A stretch of DNA of 64,000 bases from Leucobacter luti (GTDB lineage: Bacteria; Actinomycetota; Actinomycetes; Actinomycetales; Microbacteriaceae): positions 62,001 to 126,000 of the forward strand of contig NZ_SHKI01000008.1 in the NCBI RefSeq assembly GCF_004217175.1. The letters are read 5' to 3'. A program made the position numbers and the translations under genes. Below are positions 60,067 to 64,000 of the stretch, piece by piece (positions within the stretch are counted from its first letter, which is position 1; each line of letters opens with the position of its first letter). The notes beneath the pieces were generated by a model. The model did not search any database, was not told where the DNA came from, and was given only the letters and a program-made list of their open reading frames with translations.

Positions 60067-61995
60067 ATGACTCTGGCACCCCCAGCGCCACCCACCAGCA
60101 TCGACCGACTCGGTGAGACCACCACCCTCGCCGTCTCCTACCTCCGCGTCTCCACCAAGGAGCAGGCAGAGCGCGGCGGCCGCGACGAGGGATTCTCGAT
60201 CCCCGCGCAACGCGACGCGAACCTCCGCAAGGCCCGTGATCTGAACGCGATCGTCGTGGAGGAGTTCATCGACGCAGGCGAGTCCGCACGCAAGGCCGAC
60301 CGGCCAGAACTGATGCGGATGATCGAGTACGTCAAGACCCACCAGGTCGCGTACTGCATCGTCCACAAAGTCGACCGGCTCGCCCGCAACCGTGCCGACG
60401 ACGTAGCGATCCACCTCGCGCTTAAAGACGCCGGCGTGATCCTCGTGTCCGCGACGGAGAACATTGACGAGACCCCGTCAGGGATGCTGCTGCACGGCAT
60501 CATGTCCACGATCGCGGAGTTCTACTCCCGCAACCTCGCCAACGAGGTCGCCAAGGGCATGACCCAGAAAGCCGCCATCGGCGGCACCGTCGGTCGCGCC
60601 CCCATCGGCTACCTCAACGTCCACAAGCGCGACGAACTCGGGCGCGACATCCCCACCGTGATCCCTGACCCCGACCGCGCTGCTTTGGTGCGGTGGGCGT
60701 TCGAGGCGTACGCGACGGGGAACTACTCGACCTCGATGCTGCACAGAGAACTTGTCGACCGTGGCCTCACGACCGTGCCGACCCCGAAACGGCCTGCGAA
60801 GGCTCCGGGACTGTCCACGATCCAGCAGATGCTCTCCAACCCGTACTACAAGGGCGACGTGATCTTCCGTGGCGCCCGCTACGACGGACTCCACGAACCG
60901 CTGGTGAGCGCGGAGCTCTGGTACCGGGTGCAGAACGTCCTCACCGCGCACCAGGTGTCCGGGGAGAAGACGCAAACCCACGAGCACTACTTGAAAGGCT
61001 CGGTGTACTGCGGCGATTGCGGCTCCCGTCTGATGGTCACCCACGCGAAAAACGGCAAAGGCATCGTCTACCCATACTTCATCTGCGCAGGCCGGCACTC
61101 CAAGCGCACGAACTGTGTCCGCCAGGCCATGCCGATCGAGCACATCGAACGACAGGTCGAGGACTACTACCGGCGCGTGCAGATACCCGAGCACATCGTC
61201 ACCGCGCTGCGGCACATGCTCGTGCGCCAGTTCGATGACCTCCACGCCGCGAACAAAGCAGAACGGCACACCCACGCCGTCGAGCGCGACTGGCTCCGTG
61301 ACGAACGCCGCAGCCTGCTCCACGCCCACCACGCCGGAGCCGTCCCGCTGGACCTCCTCAAAGAAGAACAAGACCGCATCGCACGCCGGCTCGCGTTCCT
61401 CGACGCGCAGATCGATGCAGGGCAGATCGAGTACGATCAGGCCAAAGCACACCTCGAAGACTGCCTCGCTCTGGCCGGTGACATGCACGCGATCTACATG
61501 AGCATCGATGACTCACTCCGGCGCATCTGCAACCAAGCGTTCTTCGAGCGCATCCATGTCTACGAGGTCGAGAACGCCGATCGGGTGGAAACGGAGCCGG
61601 GTGAGCCGTTCGACACGCTGCTCGATCCGGCAGTCCACGCGGCAGCGCTGGCCTATGAGGCCAGCGTGCGCGCGGGGAAGGATGTCAAACCTGCGGATGT
61701 CGCATGTTTGAACATCGACACTTGGGTGGACGCAATGGAGCGTTGCGGGAACAGACGACCACGGGTTCAGAAGCTCGTTTCCGCATGGAATCAAGGCATC
61801 CGCACCGATTCCGAGAACGGAGCCGATGACCCGTTGATCGGCGCGGCGTCGGAACCAAGTAAACGACCTCGAACACGGCTCACGGACAAGGAAGTGGGCG
61901 CTATGCGAACAGCCCGCGCGCAGGGTGTGAGCGTGAACGCGCTGGCACGCCAGTTCGGGGTTCACCGGGGCACCGTGTGGGCGAAGACGCGGTGA
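60067..61995 (+). CDS. Large serine recombinase (ICE integrase)
   Basis: A 642-residue recombinase. Resolvase domain: YLRVSTKEQ with catalytic Ser29 and HKVDRLARNRADDV; recombinase domain about 165-290 (IPDPDRAALVRWAFEAYATGN, LSNPYYKGDV); zinc ribbon with paired Cys in CGDCGSR (about 316-319) and FICAG ... TNC; a coiled-coil segment (about 395-470). The C-terminal 90 residues are extra and end in a Hin-type HTH (RLTDKEVGAM ... GVHRGTVW) like that of the protein at 15366. It would integrate and excise the element. Its position at the right end agrees with attP next to the gene. Confidence 0.93.
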   Translation: MTLAPPAPPTSIDRLGETTTLAVSYLRVSTKEQAERGGRDEGFSIPAQRDANLRKARDLNAIVVEEFIDAGESARKADRPELMRMIEYVKTHQVAYCIVHKVDRLARNRADDVAIHLALKDAGVILVSATENIDETPSGMLLHGIMSTIAEFYSRNLANEVAKGMTQKAAIGGTVGRAPIGYLNVHKRDELGRDIPTVIPDPDRAALVRWAFEAYATGNYSTSMLHRELVDRGLTTVPTPKRPAKAPGLSTIQQMLSNPYYKGDVIFRGARYDGLHEPLVSAELWYRVQNVLTAHQVSGEKTQTHEHYLKGSVYCGDCGSRLMVTHAKNGKGIVYPYFICAGRHSKRTNCVRQAMPIEHIERQVEDYYRRVQIPEHIVTALRHMLVRQFDDLHAANKAERHTHAVERDWLRDERRSLLHAHHAGAVPLDLLKEEQDRIARRLAFLDAQIDAGQIEYDQAKAHLEDCLALAGDMHAIYMSIDDSLRRICNQAFFERIHVYEVENADRVETEPGEPFDTLLDPAVHAAALAYEASVRAGKDVKPADVACLNIDTWVDAMERCGNRRPRVQKLVSAWNQGIRTDSENGADDPLIGAASEPSKRPRTRLTDKEVGAMRTARAQGVSVNALARQFGVHRGTVWAKTR

Positions 61996-62042
61996 CCACC
62001 CCTCCGCCACATCTTCTGAGTGGGCGCTGCTTGGCGGGATGC

Positions 62043-62399
62043 CTAGAAGGTCTCCCGCGCGAGGGTGAGATAGTCCGCAACGTGCTTTGATCCAATCTCG
62101 GCGACGCTGCTCAGGCGAACGTGCTTACGGCCTGACTTGCCGCCCCTGCCCTCAAGATGCCCGTAAATATCCTCGATATACGCGCCGCCGTTGATCTCGA
62201 CGGAGACATGGTTCTTGTAGGCGTATATCCCGGCAAAGGGTGCTGAGCCGAAGGTGTAGTGCAGGCCACCGTATTTGAAAAGTTCGTCAGCGTCGGGGAA
62301 CCCGCTTGTGACTAGCTCGCGGAGCTGAGCAACAATTTCGTAATGCCCATCTGCCTGTTCCTCAAGATCCGCGAGAAATCTATCGATCCTGTCGATCAT
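62043..62399 (-). CDS. DUF1801 domain protein
   Basis: A 118-residue DUF1801 protein: an N-terminal helix (MIDRIDRFLADLEEQADG), ELFKYGGLHYTFGSAPFAGIYAYKNHVSVEI (cited by its AGIYAYKNHVSVEI strand) and a C-terminal VADYLTLARETF. The family has an unknown biochemical function and is common in chromosomes. The ATG overlaps the stop of the VOC gene upstream (ATGA), so the two form an operon. It is convergent with the recombinase gene, 47 bp away. Confidence 0.87.
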   Translation of the reverse strand: MIDRIDRFLADLEEQADGHYEIVAQLRELVTSGFPDADELFKYGGLHYTFGSAPFAGIYAYKNHVSVEINGGAYIEDIYGHLEGRGGKSGRKHVRLSSVAEIGSKHVADYLTLARETF

Positions 62400-62740
62400 G
62401 CCTCGACCGACACCCAGACCGATAGCTCGTTTCCGCCTGGCTCACGGAACTGGAAGCGTCGGCCACCGGGGAAATCGAACGGTTCCACGGTGACGATTCC
62501 ACCAGCGGCAATGACGGATGAAAGCGCGTCATCAAGGTCTGTAACCTGGAAAATCGCCAACGGCGGCGGTGCTGCTTCTGTGGAAGTTGTCTCGAACGCT
62601 ATGGTGAAGCCGTCTCCGGCATGAACGTCCACATAAGAGTCCCCGTAGAACGTGTTCTCGTACTGGAACACCTCTGCCATGAACGCAGCCGAGGCTGCCG
62701 CGTCGGATGAGTACAACTCTACGGTGGTGAACTTCGCCAT
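62396..62740 (-). CDS. VOC-family (glyoxalase/dioxygenase-like) protein
   Basis: A 114-residue single-module VOC protein: beta-alpha-beta-beta-beta twice, with KFTTVELYSSDAAASAAFMAEVFQYEN, then AIFQVTDLDDALSSVIAAGG and a RRFQFREPGGNELSVW end. EPGGN is the usual metal-ligand region. Substrate is unknown. It is cotranscribed with the DUF1801 gene. Confidence 0.87.
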   Translation of the reverse strand: MAKFTTVELYSSDAAASAAFMAEVFQYENTFYGDSYVDVHAGDGFTIAFETTSTEAAPPPLAIFQVTDLDDALSSVIAAGGIVTVEPFDFPGGRRFQFREPGGNELSVWVSVEA

Positions 62741-63302
62741 ACCTTTGAGGATAGTCGCACCGAACTGACACCACCCTGCTCAGAGCACAGGCCACCAGTG
62801 AATGATCGACTGCCCGGCTGCTGGTGTCCTGATCACCGGCCCAAGGTTCGCCCATCTTGGTGCGGGCCGCTGTCGTGTGTGTGTGGCTCGGTGTGGAGTT
62901 GGAGACGGCGTTCCGCGAGAGCGCGTTCAAAAGAGCTTTCAGCGCTGGGCAGTCAACCATCGCAGCAATCGCAGCAGGGCTCCTGGTCTCCCTCGCCGGC
63001 GCAGTGACGTGGGCGGCACGCCGCCATGCGAGACGCGAGAACTCCGACGCTGCGACTCCGGCCACGGAAGCACTGTGAGCATCAACCCTCAGCAATCCCG
63101 TCGAGACGGAGAGACCAATGGTGAACCTGCCCTCTGGACGTGCCACCCACCATGACTGCAAGCATGAGTACCCAAGGCTCGCCGAGCCCTACGAAACGAC
63201 AAAGTCGAACCCCGTCTGGAGTTCGACGACGTCTGAAATTGTGGACCCTAACTCGTACACAACATCACTCGCGTTCGCAGCGGCAGAGGTGGACGGTGTC
63301 GC
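62741..63302. other. 562-nt stretch without a confident gene
   Basis: The only candidate is a plus-strand frame 62857-63078 (73 codons) whose end has one hydrophobic helix (IAAIAAGLLVSLAGAVTW) followed by an Arg-rich tail, like the C-terminus of a membrane protein. It has no clear start or ribosome site and may be a gene remnant. A second frame from 63118 runs into the VOC gene antisense and looks random. No RNA gene or terminator was seen. Confidence 0.4.
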
Positions 63303-63653
63303 TCAGCCTGCTTCGGCGTCCGTGGACTGGTCGAGGATGTAGAGAACGGCACCGCCCGGCTCCTGATAGGTAGCCATTGCACCACCTGGGATGTCCGCGG
63401 GCTCCTCGATCACGCTCAGCGCCTCAGGCCGCTTCGCGTGGAAGTCGGTGACGCTCTCGACTACGAAGATCGGGCCAGCGGGCGCCTGGGGGTCGTTCGC
63501 GTCGAGCATAACCTGCACCTCACTCCCGGGCAGGGTCAGCGCGACGGTGGCGTCACCCTCGCGCCATAGCTCGGTGAAACCGAGTCCGTCGCGGTAGAGC
63601 GCAAGCGAGGCGTTGAGGTCCGAGGTCGGGATGAACAGGAACTCGAGTTTCAT
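63303..63653 (-). CDS. VOC-family protein, glyoxalase/bleomycin-resistance-like
   Basis: A 116-residue single-domain VOC protein: LEFLFIPTSDLNASLALYRDGLGFTELW at the start, VEVQVMLD-like strand and a closing GAMATYQEPGGAVLYILDQS. It is divergent from the TetR gene at 63712, with a 58-bp gap, so it is likely the regulator's target. Ligand unknown. Confidence 0.87.
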   Translation of the reverse strand: MKLEFLFIPTSDLNASLALYRDGLGFTELWREGDATVALTLPGSEVQVMLDANDPQAPAGPIFVVESVTDFHAKRPEALSVIEEPADIPGGAMATYQEPGGAVLYILDQSTDAEAG

Positions 63654-63699
63654 GGCGGGCCTTTCGGTGTCATAACAAGATTTCTTTATAGCGTAACAG

Positions 63700-63705
63700 T
63701 ATTAT
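63700..63705 (+). promoter_or_regulatory. -10 box of a leaderless TetR transcript
   Basis: TATTAT at 63700-63705 ends 6 nt before the ATG at 63712, as in the TetR gene at 10091. The intergenic AAGATTTCTT (63678-63687) is a possible operator. Confidence 0.5.
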
Positions 63706-63711
63706 GGTGCC

Positions 63712-64000
63712 ATGCGCGAGTGGGTTCCGGTGTCGTCGTCCCCGAAGGGCCGACTCGTCCTCGCGGCGGTGACTGCCTTCGGAGCACGCGCCTTTGATGA
63801 GGTCACAGTCGGCGAACTGTCGGCAGCGGCCGAGGTGACTACTGGCGCGCTCTATCACCACTTCGGCAGCAAGCTCGGGCTGTACGAGTTCGTCCGAGCC
63901 GATGTAGAGCGCCGATTGCTGGATCGAATGGAAGGCGCTGCCGCGGCCAGCGGGGCGGATCACGCGACCGCCGTGCGGGCGGCGCTCCTGGTCGGGTTCG
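63712..64000 (+). CDS. TetR family regulator, 5' part only
   Basis: The first 96 codons of a TetR protein that runs off the right edge. HTH: LVLAAVTAFGARAFDEVTV, AAAEVTTGALYHHFGSKLGLYEFV, the standard recognition region. It is divergent from the VOC gene. No ribosome site precedes the ATG, so translation is probably leaderless. Confidence 0.87.
   Translation, partial: MREWVPVSSSPKGRLVLAAVTAFGARAFDEVTVGELSAAAEVTTGALYHHFGSKLGLYEFVRADVERRLLDRMEGAAAASGADHATAVRAALLVGF

Larger units (their letters stand above)
15368..62010. mobile_element. Integrative and conjugative element (ICE), about 46.6 kb, boundaries approximate
   Basis: The interval has a large serine recombinase at its right end, a MobF relaxase, a VirD4 coupling protein, VirB4, TrbL/VirB6-like and SCO6880 transfer proteins, a cell-wall hydrolase, SSB, primase-polymerase, ParB-like and antirestriction genes. 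Flanking genes on both sides look chromosomal and are unrelated to transfer. I could not find direct-repeat att cores by eye; the left edge is placed after the terminator at 15367 and the right edge just past the recombinase stop. Serine recombinase att cores can be as short as 2-5 bp, so this is not surprising. Confidence 0.8.

Noticed and set aside
63118..63342. A 74-codon frame in the gap before the VOC gene
   Set aside because: It overlaps the VOC gene antisense and has no ribosome site or recognisable sequence.
1..64000. CRISPR arrays, tRNA or rRNA genes
   Set aside because: No regularly spaced direct repeats, CCA-ended cloverleaf patterns or rRNA-like sequence were seen by eye on either strand; no tRNA marks the ICE edges.

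Overview
The window is GC-rich actinobacterial DNA. Gene content (a metINQ-type methionine importer, a long GapB-type GAPDH, leaderless TetR genes, many GTG starts and ATGA stop-start overlaps) fits the Microbacteriaceae. A Leucobacter-like host is my guess, not something the sequence proves.

Positions 1-15367 look chromosomal. In order they hold a NIF3-like fragment, a methionine ABC importer (metI, metN, metQ, minus strand), GAPDH, a tandem universal stress protein, an MBL-fold hydrolase, an MFS exporter, a flavin reductase, a glutathione peroxidase and a DUF4031 protein. An NAD(P)-binding oxidoreductase then faces a TetR gene across two CAAAC-N4-GTTTG operators. A second TetR gene faces an ABC-2 exporter whose double-ATPase gene has an apparent 1-nt frameshift. 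A YdeI-type gene and its terminator end the segment.

From about 15368 to 62010 lies a roughly 46.6 kb integrative and conjugative element (ICE). Its right end is a large serine recombinase (60067-61995). Its left end is a gene that resembles the C-terminal tail of that recombinase. The backbone includes a MobF/TraA relaxase (minus strand), a cytosine methyltransferase, an ArdC-like antirestriction protein, a primase-polymerase, a DUF2637 protein, a ParB-like protein, a TcpC-like protein, a transglycosylase/M23 hydrolase, two DUF6112 proteins, a TrbL/VirB6 channel, an SCO6880 protein, a VirB4 ATPase, a DprA-like protein, a 1000-residue LAxTG surface protein, a VirD4 coupling protein, SSB and DUF4913. 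Most plus-strand operons of the backbone are preceded by a copy of a short motif close to GTGCACCTGNCTGGTGA.

Three cargo blocks interrupt the backbone. (1) 15956-21049 encodes a large SF2 helicase with a nuclease-like C-terminus, followed by an OLD-family ATPase-TOPRIM nuclease. It is a Gabija-like pair but with a different helicase, and is the best candidate for a little-described defence system. (2) 26583-37257 holds a phosphatase-plus-oligopeptide/nickel-type ABC importer operon with a divergent TetR, then an ABC-F protein with a leader peptide and attenuator, an MFS pump and an AraC regulator (a msr/mef-like resistance cassette). (3) 44857-46215 is an inverted orphan gene with a PD-(D/E)xK-like motif, inserted between the two DUF6112 genes.

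After the ICE, 62043-64000 returns to chromosome-like genes: DUF1801, two VOC-family proteins and a partial TetR. The overlapping reading frames in the methyltransferase, an amber codon in the ABC signature motif of the importer ATPase, and several RNA structures over ribosome binding sites are the main oddities.
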